Shown: positions 52,603-63,008, numbered from the stretch's first letter. The stretch is 64,000 bases of DNA from Lactobacillus apis (GCF_002837055.1 NZ_PDKP01000001.1:173285-237284), one strand, 5' to 3'. Notes: generated from the letters alone by a model not told the origin. Made by a program: numbers and translations.

Positions 52603-54507
52603 ATGAAGATAACGACACGTTTTTGGATCTCATTAGTACTCTCCTTGCCAATGCTTGTTGAGATGATAATCCATCCGTTTACAGGCTGGATGTTACCAGG
52701 TGGTAATTGGACAATGCTGGCGTTTACGACAGTTATTATGTTGATTTCTGCGGGTCCATTCGTTTCTAGCGCCTGGTCAGCATTCTTAAAGCACCATTCC
52801 AACATGGATACCCTTGTTGCACTGGGAACAATGATCACTTACCTTTACAGCATTTATGCCATGTTCACGGGAAGGCCAGTCTTTTTTGAGACAGCAGCGT
52901 TTGTAATTACGTTTGTTCTTTTAGGGCAAGTCCTGGAAGCAAAAATGCGTAGTAATGCCTCGAGTGCAATTAGTAAACTGGTTAACCTAGGGGCAAAAGA
53001 GGCCTTGGTAAAACGCGGAACTGAGTTTGTGAAGGTTCCGATAAGTCAGGTTGTAAAAGGTGATTTAATACAAGTTTTACCGGGACAAAAAGTACCTGTC
53101 GATGGAAGAATAGTTTCTGGAACTTCAAATATTGATGAATCAATGGTTACTGGAGAAAGCATGCCTGTTGCCAAAAAAGCTGGAGATCAAGTAATTGGTT
53201 CAACAATTAATCAAAATGGATCTTTTGTCATTGAAGCCGAAAAAGTTGGCAATGACACAATGCTTGCCCAAATTATTGAAATTGTAAAGAAAGCACAGAA
53301 TAGCCATGCACCGATTCAAAAACTAACCGATAAAGTTGCTAACGTTTTTGTTCCAACTGTTTTAATTATTGCTATTATCACATTTCTAGTTTGGTTTGTC
53401 TTTTTAAATAAGAGCGTACCAACAGCTCTTAACTACGCAGTTTCCGTAATGGTAATTGCTTGTCCCTGTGCTTTAGGATTAGCAACGCCAACCGCTTTAA
53501 TGGTCGGAACAGGTTTGGGCGCTAAAAAAGGAATCTTGATTAAAAATGGTGAAATTCTTGAAGCTGCTAATAATTTAACTGCAATAGTTTTTGATAAAAC
53601 TGGCACAATTACTAAAGGAAAACCGCAAGTAACAGACGTCATTGGGAATAAATTAGTAGTATTACAAGTAGCTGCAAGCCTAGAAAAATTATCAGAGCAT
53701 CCACTTGCACCAGCAATTCTAACTGCTGCTCAAACTGAAAATGTTGAGATGAAAGATGTAACTGATTTCAAGGCGATTGAAGGACACGGAATTAAGGGGA
53801 TAATCGATGGGAAAACTGTTTTTGTCGGTAAACCCGAAATTGACCAATATACTGTTGAAACCAAAATGTCTGATGCGATAACTAAGTTGCAAAAAGAAGC
53901 AAAGACCGTTGTTATTGTTGCTATGGATGATAAGGTTATCGGTTTGATTGCAATTCAAGATGCTCCAAAGGAAACAGCTGCTAAGGCGATTTCCGACTTA
54001 AAAGCGGAAGGCTTAAAAACAGTTATGCTTACCGGTGATAATAGGCAAGTTGCAGATTCAGTTGCTAAACAAGTAGGAATAGATCAAGTAATTGCAGAAG
54101 TTTTACCGATAGATAAAGCTGACGAAATTAAAAAGTTGCAACATAACTACAAGGTTGCATTTGTTGGCGATGGTATTAATGATGCTCCAGCATTAACACA
54201 AGCAGATGTTGGGATAGCAATGGGTTCTGGAACTGATGTTGCGATTGATGCAGGCGGAATTGTTCTAATCAAAAATGACTTAGAAGATGTTGTTCGTGCA
54301 CTTAAATTGAGTAAAAAAACTTTTAAACGAATTAAGTTGAATCTGTTTTGGGCATTTATTTACAACATTTTAGGAATTCCAATTGCTACGGGGTTATTTG
54401 CAGGAATTGGTTTTACTCTTAGCCCTGAAATAGCTGGTCTTGCAATGGCCTTTAGCTCATTATCAGTTGTAATAAGTTCTGTTTTACTAGGAAAAGCTAA
54501 AATTTAA
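52603..54507 (+). CDS. Copper-translocating P1B-type ATPase
   Basis: A 634-residue P-type ATPase for copper export. Marks are CPC in helix 6 (residues 287-289), phosphorylation site DKTGT (Asp331), TGES (183-186), the P1B HP motif SEHPLAP, and GDGINDAPAL. There is no N-terminal heavy-metal-binding (HMA) domain or His-rich stretch; the protein starts with a transmembrane region, so metal sensing may fall to the adjacent cupredoxin protein. It belongs to the CopA/CopB group. AGTAGGAAAAGG precedes the ATG. A terminator follows. Confidence 0.92.
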   Translation: MKITTRFWISLVLSLPMLVEMIIHPFTGWMLPGGNWTMLAFTTVIMLISAGPFVSSAWSAFLKHHSNMDTLVALGTMITYLYSIYAMFTGRPVFFETAAFVITFVLLGQVLEAKMRSNASSAISKLVNLGAKEALVKRGTEFVKVPISQVVKGDLIQVLPGQKVPVDGRIVSGTSNIDESMVTGESMPVAKKAGDQVIGSTINQNGSFVIEAEKVGNDTMLAQIIEIVKKAQNSHAPIQKLTDKVANVFVPTVLIIAIITFLVWFVFLNKSVPTALNYAVSVMVIACPCALGLATPTALMVGTGLGAKKGILIKNGEILEAANNLTAIVFDKTGTITKGKPQVTDVIGNKLVVLQVAASLEKLSEHPLAPAILTAAQTENVEMKDVTDFKAIEGHGIKGIIDGKTVFVGKPEIDQYTVETKMSDAITKLQKEAKTVVIVAMDDKVIGLIAIQDAPKETAAKAISDLKAEGLKTVMLTGDNRQVADSVAKQVGIDQVIAEVLPIDKADEIKKLQHNYKVAFVGDGINDAPALTQADVGIAMGSGTDVAIDAGGIVLIKNDLEDVVRALKLSKKTFKRIKLNLFWAFIYNILGIPIATGLFAGIGFTLSPEIAGLAMAFSSLSVVISSVLLGKAKI

Positions 54508-54510
54508 CGC

Positions 54511-54548
54511 AAAAAGGATAGTCGAAATTCAGTCGACTATCCTTTTTT
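54511..54548 (+). terminator. Terminator after the copper ATPase gene
   Basis: AAAAAGGATAGTCGA pairs with TCGACTATCCTTTTT around a short loop. Confidence 0.92.
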
Positions 54549-54628
54549 ATTCTGTATGAGCATTAGTTATTTGTAACGATGTTTTCACCTAAATAAAGTG
54601 GTTTTAATTTGACTACAAAAAACTATTG

Positions 54629-54660
54629 AAAAAAGCCGAGCATAATAGCTCGACTTTTTT
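54629..54660 (-). terminator. Terminator of the FtsX-type ABC operon
   Basis: On the minus strand AAAAAAGTCGAGC pairs with GCTCGGCTTTTTT around TATTAT. Confidence 0.85.
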
Positions 54661-54675
54661 ACTATTCAAAGGATA

Positions 54676-57450
54676 TTAATCAACGGATTTCAATGCTTCT
54701 AGCATATCTAAATCTCTTAACTTTTTGTTGACGATAAATCCTAAAATAATTGTAATTAATCCAATTACACCTAATGGCCACAAGAAGCTTGAGGCAGAAA
54801 GAGCTGGATTGAACATGACATTATCAGGTGGAACAACATACAGGATGTAGCGATAAAGCAAATCACCGGTCAAATATCCTACTAGAATGCCAATACCCGT
54901 TAACAAAATTGTTTCGCGGTAGATGTACATTGTGACCTCATTGTTGTAAAAGCCTAATACCTTGATGGTAGATAGTTCGCGAATTCGTTCTGCGATGTTG
55001 ATATTAGTCAAATTGTACAAAATAACAATTGCCAGCAAACCAGCAACAATGATTAAAACAACCATTATCATGTTAAGGGATTGCACAACGACGTCTAGTT
55101 CTTGACTAATTGCTGTGTTTTGAACGACACCAGCGACACCGTTAAGCTTCATAAACTCTGCAGCTACTTTTTTGGTGTTCTTATTAGAACTGTTCTTTAA
55201 GTTAACCAGATGAGCGTTAGTAGAATACTTTTTAGCAAAAATCTTTTCATACTGGTTTGAGTTCATTAGAACAAAGTGGCCCATATACATTTCAGTAATA
55301 TTAGCAATCTTCATTCTTCGACGATGATTGTCTTTATCAGTCAAAGTCATATAGTCACCTTTATTAACGTTTAGGAGACTGGCTAGGCGTTCGGAAATGA
55401 CAACACCATCATTGGTTAATGTAATCTTCTTTTTACTGCGACGATCGTTTAAATAAAGATATTGATCAAGTTTGTGGTCTGATTTTGGCGCAATTAAAGT
55501 AATGTCTTGCGTGTCACCAGATTTACCAGCAGTTTTTGACATCGACTCATAATAGATAGGTAGTTCGGATTTAATGTTACTTTCTTCTAGTTTATCATCG
55601 AGTGTAGCTTGGTCATTAGCTGAAATTGGGGATTTTTGAGCCACTATCAGGTTGTAATGAATTAATCCTGAAAACTGACGATTGTTCATATTACTGATAG
55701 AGTTCTTTACTGCAAAACCTGTAAAAAGAAGAGTAGCTGCACCACAAACACCAAAGATTGTCATTAACATTCGTTTTTTATAACGGAAGATGTTACGGGC
55801 AGTTACCTTGTGGGTGAAGCTAAGATGGTTCCAAATAAACGGAATTCTTTCAAGAAGTATTTTTGAACCAGCTGCAGGTGGCTTAGGTAGAAGTAATGCA
55901 GCTGGTTTTTCACGGAATTCAGCTTTTGCAGTTAAATAAGCGGGTAGAACGGAACTGATCCAAGATAAAACAAGAGCAATTAAACTAATCTGCCAGTAAA
56001 AGTGTTCTTCAATTGGTGGAATCGTCAGAGACTTATAGTAAGCATGGTAAACAATCTGTGGCATTAAAGTATGGCCAAGATAAACACCAATAATTGTTCC
56101 GATGGTTCCTGAAAGAAAACCGTAAAAGACAAACTTGCTGATAACAACATTGTCGCTATAACCCAATGCTTTCAGTGTTCCAGAATTGATTCTTTCCTCA
56201 TCGATAAAACGATTCATAGTGGTAAATGTGACTAAAGCAGCTACAAAGTACAAAAAGATAGGAAAGACTTTCGCTAAGTCTTCGACAACTCTTGCGACCG
56301 TAGTATAGACAAGATTTCCTTCACCACCAGGCACTTCTCGACGATTGTAAACACTATAACTTGGTGCTGATAACTTTTTGGCCTGCTTTTTTGCCTTAGC
56401 TAATTTAAGCTCATTCTTTGCAATTGTTTTTTCAGCACTTGCTGAAGCAGTCAATGCTTTTTGTTTTTTTGCTTGTAAAACTTTTGCCTTGGCAGATAAT
56501 TCTGCTTGAGCCTGTTGAAGCTGCATTTTTGCTTCCGGTGTAGTAGCACTCGAAGTTTGAGCAGCTAAGGCATTTTTCTGCTCATCTAATTCTTGCTCGG
56601 CAAGTAACAGTTGCTTTTTAGTATCGGCTATTTTATTTTTGGCGTTAGTAAGTTGCTGTTCCTTTGGCTTTATTACTTGATTAAAGCTAGCATAAATTCG
56701 TTTTTGGCGTTGCTCGGTATCTTTCTTGAGCGTTTTTTGCAGTGCCTTTTTGTGATCACTAACTCGGGCAGTATAAACTTTGCCATATGAATCAAGGTTA
56801 CGTAAATTGTGATATCTAAGGTTGGCAACAGTGTAAACTTGATGGTTAAAAGCACTTGGCAAAACAACAGCATATCCTTTAAGTTCGCCAGTACCACTAT
56901 TACTTTGACCTAAGTTAACATTAGATAGAATTTGACTTGAGCGGACAAATCCAACAACTTTAAATGTCTTTCTTTTTAGAAGGGTACTACCAAGCAGATT
57001 CTTCTTTTCGGTAAAACTGGCTTCTTGACCAATCTTGTAGCGATTATGATAGTGCTCAGCAAGTGCAACTTCGTTTTTACTTTTAGGTAAGCGACCTTGG
57101 CGCACTTCGTACTTGCCGACAGATTTAGGCTTTGAAAAAACGCGAAAACTTTCATCGGTATTTTTTAAAACGGTGTCAGTCATATAGCCGAATTCAACTT
57201 CTTCAAGACCCTTTGTTTGCTTGATTTTTTCGGTATCTTTTTTGTCAAAACCATAATTACACATTACAGATAAATCAGCAGTGTTAAGCTCTTGCGCATA
57301 GTGATTACCAGTATCACGCATATCAGGCCCAGTAACAAAAAGCCCGACCAGCGCGAATGCTCCGATCATCATTAAGCCCATAATTGACAAGAATTGTCCT
57401 TTGGTGTGCTTAATTGACTGCCAAAAATCTTTCCAAATTATTTTTTTCAT
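54676..57450 (-). CDS. ABC transporter permease with FtsX domains and a coiled coil
   Basis: A 924-residue permease. One membrane helix (about 16-37) is followed by a large extracytoplasmic region holding a long lysine/alanine/glutamine-rich coiled coil (about 260-355). Then come three FtsX-type helices (about 385-410, 440-465 and 490-515), a second extracytoplasmic region (about 590-790) and three more FtsX helices (about 800-915). Such permeases act with an ATPase as mechanical exporters or regulators of wall hydrolases or antimicrobial resistance. The ATPase gene is 12 bp upstream. The substrate is unknown. Confidence 0.88.
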   Translation of the reverse strand: MKKIIWKDFWQSIKHTKGQFLSIMGLMMIGAFALVGLFVTGPDMRDTGNHYAQELNTADLSVMCNYGFDKKDTEKIKQTKGLEEVEFGYMTDTVLKNTDESFRVFSKPKSVGKYEVRQGRLPKSKNEVALAEHYHNRYKIGQEASFTEKKNLLGSTLLKRKTFKVVGFVRSSQILSNVNLGQSNSGTGELKGYAVVLPSAFNHQVYTVANLRYHNLRNLDSYGKVYTARVSDHKKALQKTLKKDTEQRQKRIYASFNQVIKPKEQQLTNAKNKIADTKKQLLLAEQELDEQKNALAAQTSSATTPEAKMQLQQAQAELSAKAKVLQAKKQKALTASASAEKTIAKNELKLAKAKKQAKKLSAPSYSVYNRREVPGGEGNLVYTTVARVVEDLAKVFPIFLYFVAALVTFTTMNRFIDEERINSGTLKALGYSDNVVISKFVFYGFLSGTIGTIIGVYLGHTLMPQIVYHAYYKSLTIPPIEEHFYWQISLIALVLSWISSVLPAYLTAKAEFREKPAALLLPKPPAAGSKILLERIPFIWNHLSFTHKVTARNIFRYKKRMLMTIFGVCGAATLLFTGFAVKNSISNMNNRQFSGLIHYNLIVAQKSPISANDQATLDDKLEESNIKSELPIYYESMSKTAGKSGDTQDITLIAPKSDHKLDQYLYLNDRRSKKKITLTNDGVVISERLASLLNVNKGDYMTLTDKDNHRRRMKIANITEMYMGHFVLMNSNQYEKIFAKKYSTNAHLVNLKNSSNKNTKKVAAEFMKLNGVAGVVQNTAISQELDVVVQSLNMIMVVLIIVAGLLAIVILYNLTNINIAERIRELSTIKVLGFYNNEVTMYIYRETILLTGIGILVGYLTGDLLYRYILYVVPPDNVMFNPALSASSFLWPLGVIGLITIILGFIVNKKLRDLDMLEALKSVD

Positions 57451-57462
57451 GATCTGCCTTTT

Positions 57463-58164
57463 CTACCACTTAATATTTGTAATATCTTCTGGTTGAGCGT
57501 TTTGCTCAATTTTGGTTACTTGGCCGTCATGAAAATGAATCACGCGATCTGCAATGGGTGCCAGTGCGCTATTGTGCGTAACAATAACTACTGTTGCGCC
57601 ATTTTCGCGACTCATTTTGGCAATGGTCTGTAAGACGCTTTTTCCTGTTTGGTAATCAAGTGCTCCAGTTGGCTCATCACACAAGAGTATTTTGGGATTT
57701 TTAGCAATAGCACGTGCAATAGCAACTCTTTGCTGCTCACCACCTGATAGTTCAGCAGGGAAGTTGTTAATTCGATTTTTCAAGCCAACGTCAATTAAGG
57801 TTTGAACTGGATCAAGTGAATCGGCAACAATTTCTGATGCTAGTTCGACATTTTCTTTTGCAGTTAAGTTTTGAATTAAGTTGTAGAATTGAAAAACAAA
57901 ACCAATGTCATTACGCCGGTACGTAGTCAATTGGCGTTTATTATAATTTGCAATATTTTTGCCATCGATAATGATGTCACCAGAGGTGTTGGTGTCCATT
58001 CCGCCTAAGATATTGAGGATAGTTGACTTACCAGCACCGGAAGCTCCTAAAATAATTGCCAATTCGCCTTTTTCAATGGAAAAATTGACGTCGTTATTAG
58101 CTAAAATTTCCGTGTCACCGGTTTGGTAACGTTTAAAATTGTGTTTGACTTCAATATAACTCAT
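57463..58164 (-). CDS. ABC transporter ATP-binding protein, LolD/MacB type
   Basis: A 233-residue ATPase with Walker A GASGAGKS (residues 40-47), signature [12 protein letters not shown] and Walker [12 protein letters not shown]. The GALD and signature forms are those of the MacB/LolD/BceA group that pairs with FtsX-type permeases, and such a permease gene is next. The ATG has an AAGGAAAAA-type site. A HAD phosphatase gene lies 44 bp upstream on the same strand and may share the transcript. Confidence 0.93.
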   Translation of the reverse strand: MSYIEVKHNFKRYQTGDTEILANNDVNFSIEKGELAIILGASGAGKSTILNILGGMDTNTSGDIIIDGKNIANYNKRQLTTYRRNDIGFVFQFYNLIQNLTAKENVELASEIVADSLDPVQTLIDVGLKNRINNFPAELSGGEQQRVAIARAIAKNPKILLCDEPTGALDYQTGKSVLQTIAKMSRENGATVVIVTHNSALAPIADRVIHFHDGQVTKIEQNAQPEDITNIKW

Positions 58165-58208
58165 AAATAATTTTTCCTTATTAAATCTGTTTTTTGTTTA
58201 ACTTGATT

Positions 58209-59021
58209 TTAGTCTAAATATTCTTCTAACACTTGCAAAACGCCCATTTCATTGTTGCTAGGGGCTTCATACTTGGCAATTTTCTTTAAGCGTTCATCAG
58301 CATTTTCCATTGCATAGCTATAACCAGCAAGTTCGATCATTTCTTTATCATTCATTCCATCGCCAAAAGCAATCAGTTCTTCAGGCTCAACTCCAAAGTA
58401 GCGTAAAAAGAATTTGATTCCCTGCCCCTTGTTAACGTTGACTGGCATGATGTCGATATTATCAAAACCGCTAGTTGTGCAGTGAATTCGCTCAGTATTA
58501 TCTGCGTTGAATTTCTTTTCAATTTCACTAGCTAGTTCAGAAGAGCAGCTTAGTGTCAGCTTGGTTAAGCTGTCGCTGGTTGGAAGGTCAAGTAAGTTTG
58601 CGATTTCATCAATGTTGGGATAGAAAAAGTGCATTAATTTTTTAAAATTGGTGGATGCACGTTTATTTAAGTAGGCACTATCCAAACCACTCGCAACAAT
58701 TTCTATTTGGGGGTAATTAGTCTGAATGAAATTAATTAGCTTAATACCAGTTTTATAAGTAAAAACATGTCTAGCGATGACCTGATTATCCTTGGTAAGA
58801 ATTGAACCATTATCAGCTATAATGTCGATTCGATCCAGAAACTCAAAAAAATCTTGTCGCAAACGCGAAAGAGGGCGCCCACTAGAGACAATGAAATGAA
58901 CTTTTTGCTCACGTAATTTGGTTAAAACTTGTTCAAACCGGTAATGATCAAACTGCTTATTATCATCTTCAAAAGTGCCGTCCATATCTACGGCAACTGC
59001 TTTAAATGGAATTGGTGTCAT
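58209..59021 (-). CDS. Cof-type HAD-IIB phosphatase
   Basis: A 270-residue HAD hydrolase. Motif I is AVDMDGTFEDD (residues 10-20), motif II IVSSGRPLSRL, lysine motif KGQGIKFFLRY and motif IV AFGDGMNDKEMI. It is closest in type to the two other HAD-IIB genes in this window but distinct in sequence. Substrate is unknown. AGGAGAA precedes the ATG; the start at 59021 gives MTPIPFKAVAVDMDG. Confidence 0.9.
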   Translation of the reverse strand: MTPIPFKAVAVDMDGTFEDDNKQFDHYRFEQVLTKLREQKVHFIVSSGRPLSRLRQDFFEFLDRIDIIADNGSILTKDNQVIARHVFTYKTGIKLINFIQTNYPQIEIVASGLDSAYLNKRASTNFKKLMHFFYPNIDEIANLLDLPTSDSLTKLTLSCSSELASEIEKKFNADNTERIHCTTSGFDNIDIMPVNVNKGQGIKFFLRYFGVEPEELIAFGDGMNDKEMIELAGYSYAMENADERLKKIAKYEAPSNNEMGVLQVLEEYLD

Positions 59022-59092
59022 CGGTGTTCTCCTTCGTCTAAAATCCTCTATATTATTATATATTAGATAGATTGGTTTTTTCTTTATTTAAC

Positions 59093-59128
59093 AAAAAAAC
59101 AGATTCATTTAACGATGAACCTGTTTTA
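59093..59128 (-). terminator. Terminator of the second APC permease gene
   Basis: On the minus strand AAAACAGGTTCAT pairs with ATGAATCTGTTTT (one mismatch), followed by T. Confidence 0.85.
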
Positions 59129-59140
59129 AAATTTTGATAA

Positions 59141-60802
59141 CTATTTTTTAGCTGAAGTAGGCTTTTTTCTGCCAACTAGCCAGCAAATCAGAATTGCAAA
59201 CACTGTTTCAATCAGAATTAATACAATGTTCATGCCCAGTTTAGCCTGTCCAAGACTAAGTGTAGCGCCATTAAACAAGTGATTTCTTTCTCCTAAGTAT
59301 AAATCAAAAATAATTGAACCAATTACTAGAACACCCATAGTTGTCCATTGACCACGATTGAAAGCAATTCCGTATTCTTCTTCACGTTTCCTGATACTTG
59401 GTAGAATCGCACCCAAACCAATCAATACTACAATTGCGACAATGTTAATAATTAGTTCATACCACCAATAGCCACTGAATTGCTTAATGTCTTGTGGCGC
59501 AATGCCGAGTACTGTTGCCACTGCAGTGACAATCAATAAAAACAGTCCAGCCAGATAGCCAAGCTTGTCGTTTTTAATAAAGACATAATCTGACTTGAAT
59601 TTCTGTGAATTCTTCCTGATTTGCATGAATGAGAAGAAAATCCAGCAGGTAACACCTGGTGAAATAATACCGTTAAGGTTTAAGAGCCAGTTGAAAATAT
59701 CATTCATATCAGGTAGAAAAATTCCTAAAAGCATGATGAAAGCTGAAAGACCGACAGTTAGAACGTAACCATTAATTGGTAATCCATTTTTATCTTTTTT
59801 CTGCAAAAAGTGTGGCATGTATTTGTCACCAGTATCGGAAATTAGCATTCTCGTCATTGCATCGAGTAAAACGGCCAGAAGGGCTGCATTGTAAAAGACT
59901 GATGTCCAAGCCCAAATGTAAAGTAATGTTTTACCCATACCATATTGGTGACCGACCATATCAAATGCGTAGTAGGCACCGTTCATCTTTAAATCTTTTG
60001 GAATATGGTAACCGTCAAAGTAAATACCAAGTGCGAATGAGCCAAAGACAGTTAAGAAAATGGTCATAATTGCTAAAGCAACCATTGCTTTAGGAAAATC
60101 AGCTTTTGGTTTCTTCATTTTGGTAACGTAAGGCGCTACTAGCTCACAGCCATTTAAAGCGTAAATTAACATGGCAATAGTGGTCCAATAATGCATGTCA
60201 AACTTAGGAATTAATGTTTTCCAAGTAAAGGGATGGGTTGCCATATGGCCACCTGATTTAGCTAAACCTAAGAAAGCTAAGAAAACAAACATTAGTGTCA
60301 TGATTAACATCAAGCCACCACCAATAGTTGACAAAATTTCCATTGAACGAGAGAAATAGTGTTCAATGATGATGAAGATAATAAACATGGCAAAAGTCAT
60401 GAGAGCAAATTTGGTGTTAGATATTTGACTCTGAAACTTTTCTGAACCAGTTAATGCCCAACCAATATCGACAATAATCTCGTTAGCTGAATCGACGGCA
60501 TAAGGGATAGATGCAGCCCAATATGTCCATGCAGTAAAGTAACCAAGGAATTCCCCATTGGTTCCACGTACCCACGAGGAAAGCCCACCGCCTTCCTGAT
60601 TAAAGACTGAGCCTAATTGTCCAACCATTAATGAATATGGAATAACATAAAAAAGACACATTATGATCCATGAGGTGACAACTGGCATTCCCTGATTTTG
60701 GAAATTGTACATGATATCATCGAGGCCAATAACCGTACAGAAAGCCATTAGGGTTAAAACAGGCCACGAGATATATTTCTTATTAGAATCTAGTTCCTCC
60801 AC
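59141..60802 (-). CDS. APC-superfamily amino-acid permease
   Basis: A 553-residue membrane protein with about twelve to fourteen hydrophobic segments. It shares SLMVGQLGSVFNQEGGGLSSWV with the permease at 12283-13722 (GELGSVFQNSEGGVSSWI) and has a longer C-terminal part with two extra hydrophobic segments (about 485-510 and 522-545). The substrate is unknown; the GadC/YjeM-like branch carries glutamate, GABA or other amino acids. GGAGAG precedes the ATG. It is monocistronic. Confidence 0.85.
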   Translation of the reverse strand: MEELDSNKKYISWPVLTLMAFCTVIGLDDIMYNFQNQGMPVVTSWIIMCLFYVIPYSLMVGQLGSVFNQEGGGLSSWVRGTNGEFLGYFTAWTYWAASIPYAVDSANEIIVDIGWALTGSEKFQSQISNTKFALMTFAMFIIFIIIEHYFSRSMEILSTIGGGLMLIMTLMFVFLAFLGLAKSGGHMATHPFTWKTLIPKFDMHYWTTIAMLIYALNGCELVAPYVTKMKKPKADFPKAMVALAIMTIFLTVFGSFALGIYFDGYHIPKDLKMNGAYYAFDMVGHQYGMGKTLLYIWAWTSVFYNAALLAVLLDAMTRMLISDTGDKYMPHFLQKKDKNGLPINGYVLTVGLSAFIMLLGIFLPDMNDIFNWLLNLNGIISPGVTCWIFFSFMQIRKNSQKFKSDYVFIKNDKLGYLAGLFLLIVTAVATVLGIAPQDIKQFSGYWWYELIINIVAIVVLIGLGAILPSIRKREEEYGIAFNRGQWTTMGVLVIGSIIFDLYLGERNHLFNGATLSLGQAKLGMNIVLILIETVFAILICWLVGRKKPTSAKK

Positions 60803-61018
60803 AAAAGTTCTCTCCTTTTTTAAACAATTATTTACATTTTACGCATTAAAAATGAAAAAGACTAGGGAATAATTAATAAATTCGTCTGCATTATTATGGT
60901 AAGTAATTATATTAGACTGGAAGAAAATTACTTGGCTTAACTTGATAGTATTGAATTTTCTTAAACCGTGCGTTAAGATTATATCGTTAATATTTTAAGC
61001 AGAGAAAGAAGGATTCTT

Positions 61019-61744
61019 ATGTCAGGACATTCAAAATGGCACAATATTCAAGGCCGCAAGAATGCGCAAGACGCAAAGAGAGGTAAAATTTTCCAAAAGT
61101 TATCTCGTGAAATATATATGGCTGCAAAGACTGGTGGTCCTGATCCCTCTGGGAATCCTAACCTACGTATGGTGATGGATAAGGCACGTGCCAATAATAT
61201 GCCTAAAACCAACATTGATCGTGCGCTTAAGAAGGCTGAAGGTAATTCAGATGAGCACTATGATGAAATTACATATGAAGGTTATGCTCCAGGTGGTGTA
61301 GCAATATTTGTTGAAGCTTTGACTGATAACAAAAATCGGACAGCTTCTGCAGTTCGTGTTGCATTCACTCGTAATGGTGGTTCTCTTGGTGCTAGTGGCT
61401 CAGTTGCTTACATGTTTAATCGCAAAGGTTACATTGTAATTGATCGTACTACTACTGACGCAGATGAGGATCAGATGCTTCTTGACGTAATGGATGCTGG
61501 TGGTGACGATTTACAAACTAGTGACGATGCGTTCGAAATCTACACTGATCCAAAACAATTTGCTCAAGTTCGTGACGCTTTAGAAAAAGCAGGTTACAAA
61601 TTGGCAAATGCGGAATTGACAATGATTCCAGAAAATACAACACCTGTTCCTGAAGATAAGAAGGAACAATTTGATAACTTAGTTGATGCACTTGAAGACG
61701 ATGATGATGTTCAAAACGTTTATACTGCAGCTGAGGAAGACTAA
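61019..61744 (+). CDS. YebC/PmpR-family regulator
   Basis: A 241-residue protein of the YebC family, long annotated as a transcriptional regulator and more recently linked to ribosome function at proline-rich stretches. The N-terminal [27 protein letters not shown] and [22 protein letters not shown] blocks are diagnostic; the C-terminus is acidic. The length is normal. An AGAAAGAAGGA stretch precedes ATG 61019. It is monocistronic with its own terminator. Confidence 0.95.
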   Translation: MSGHSKWHNIQGRKNAQDAKRGKIFQKLSREIYMAAKTGGPDPSGNPNLRMVMDKARANNMPKTNIDRALKKAEGNSDEHYDEITYEGYAPGGVAIFVEALTDNKNRTASAVRVAFTRNGGSLGASGSVAYMFNRKGYIVIDRTTTDADEDQMLLDVMDAGGDDLQTSDDAFEIYTDPKQFAQVRDALEKAGYKLANAELTMIPENTTPVPEDKKEQFDNLVDALEDDDDVQNVYTAAEED

Positions 61745-61756
61745 TTAATAGAAGAT

Positions 61757-61790
61757 AAAACCTTCCAGATTTATTCTGGAAGGTTTTTTA
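61757..61790 (+). terminator. Terminator after the YebC-family gene
   Basis: AAAACCTTCCAGA pairs with TCTGGAAGGTTTT around a 5-nt loop. Confidence 0.92.
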
Positions 61791-62008
61791 TTTGCCATAA
61801 TTAGTTGTTTCTTAACCAATGTAATAACTGTTCGTGCAAAGGCTAAACTAAAAGCATCAGATTTGCTTTAAATAAAGTTGACTGCTTCACAAAAAAATAA
61901 ATAGCGTCTTATCATAATGGTACTAGTAAACATGGCATTATTTAACAAAGTTAGTAAAAGATATTTATAAATTTGAGTAATAAATCACAAATTTATTGGG
62001 AATATTAG
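61791..62008. other. Intergenic A/T-rich region without recognised gene
   Basis: No reading frame, hairpin or repeat that I can support; it would carry upstream promoter sequence for the nucleoside hydrolase gene. Confidence 0.4.
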
Positions 62009-62026
62009 GTATACAAGTAGTATACT
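62009..62026 (+). promoter_or_regulatory. Inverted repeat overlapping the -10 of the nucleoside hydrolase operon
   Basis: GTATAC-AAGTA-GTATAC (62009-62025) is a perfect inverted repeat. TATACT at 62021-62026 would be the -10, so a repressor bound there would block transcription. TTGGGA at 61996 is a weak -35 (19-bp spacing). Confidence 0.6.
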
Positions 62027-62087
62027 GTTTTACTGGAATTAATTAGATTCTTTATTACAAGACATTTTAATGAGTAGGAGAGTTAAG

Positions 62088-63008
62088 ATGACAAAACCCG
62101 TTATTTTAAGTACGGATCCTGGAATTGATGATGCAGTTGCAATCTCAATTCTATTATTTGATCCGCAAGTAGATGTGAAGCTAATTGCGGCAGCTGCTGG
62201 TAATGTGGGAATTGAACAGACACTAAACAATGTGTTAAAGCTTGAAAAGTTTTTAGGCAAAAAAGTTCCTGTTGTAGAGGGCTGTAAACGCGCTTTAATT
62301 AAGGCACCAGTAGATGCGGCTAGCGTTCATGGTAAAAGTGGCATGGATGGTTATGACTTTCCAGAGCCTGATTTAGATTTACTATTAAAAGATACAACAG
62401 CACCCGAAGCTATTCACAAGGTAGTGGCTAATTCAAGTGAAAAAGTTACTTTGGTGGGGATTGCACCATTAACAGATTTTGCACTCTACATTCGGCTATA
62501 TCCTGAAGATTTAGCTAATATTAAAGAATTAGTATTGATGGGTGGCTGCATTGGTCGCGGAAATTACGGCATTTATTCCGAATTTAATATTGCCGGCGAT
62601 CCTGAAGCAGCAAAAATTGTTTTTGAAAGTGGACTCAAGATTCGCGTTGCACCGTTAGAGCTTGGCTTCCAAGCACTTGTTAAGCCTGAAATAAGTGAGC
62701 AAATCAAGTCGCTTGGCAGTGTTGGTGATATGTTCTATAGCCTATTTAAACGCTACCGTGGCGGTAGTTTCAATACTGGATTAAAAATTTACGATGCACT
62801 TGCAGCGGGAATTTTACTAAATCCAACTATGTTTGATTTTGAAGAGGCGTACGTCGATATCATAGCCGATCAGGGCCCTACAAACGGTGCTTCTTTAATG
62901 GACTTCAATAATAAATTGAATAAACCAGTAAATGCCTTAATTGGTAAGTCGGTTAATGTTGATGAATTTATTGCTTGGTTCATCGAAGCAATCAAAAAAA
63001 CTTGTTAG
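62088..63008 (+). CDS. Inosine-uridine-type nucleoside hydrolase
   Basis: A 306-residue member of the nucleoside N-ribohydrolase family, which splits nucleosides into base and ribose. The calcium-binding N-terminal block reads ILSTDPGIDDAVA (residues 6-18); the usual form is DxDPGxDD, so the first Asp is Ser here while Asp10, Asp14 and Asp15 remain. The LVLMGGCIGRGN and C-terminal IYDALAAG blocks (usual HDP/HDA) are present. I chose ATG 62088 with AGGAGAG upstream; an ATG 18 bp earlier lies before that site. It precedes a DcuC-like carrier gene by 18 bp. Confidence 0.9.
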   Translation: MTKPVILSTDPGIDDAVAISILLFDPQVDVKLIAAAAGNVGIEQTLNNVLKLEKFLGKKVPVVEGCKRALIKAPVDAASVHGKSGMDGYDFPEPDLDLLLKDTTAPEAIHKVVANSSEKVTLVGIAPLTDFALYIRLYPEDLANIKELVLMGGCIGRGNYGIYSEFNIAGDPEAAKIVFESGLKIRVAPLELGFQALVKPEISEQIKSLGSVGDMFYSLFKRYRGGSFNTGLKIYDALAAGILLNPTMFDFEEAYVDIIADQGPTNGASLMDFNNKLNKPVNALIGKSVNVDEFIAWFIEAIKKTC

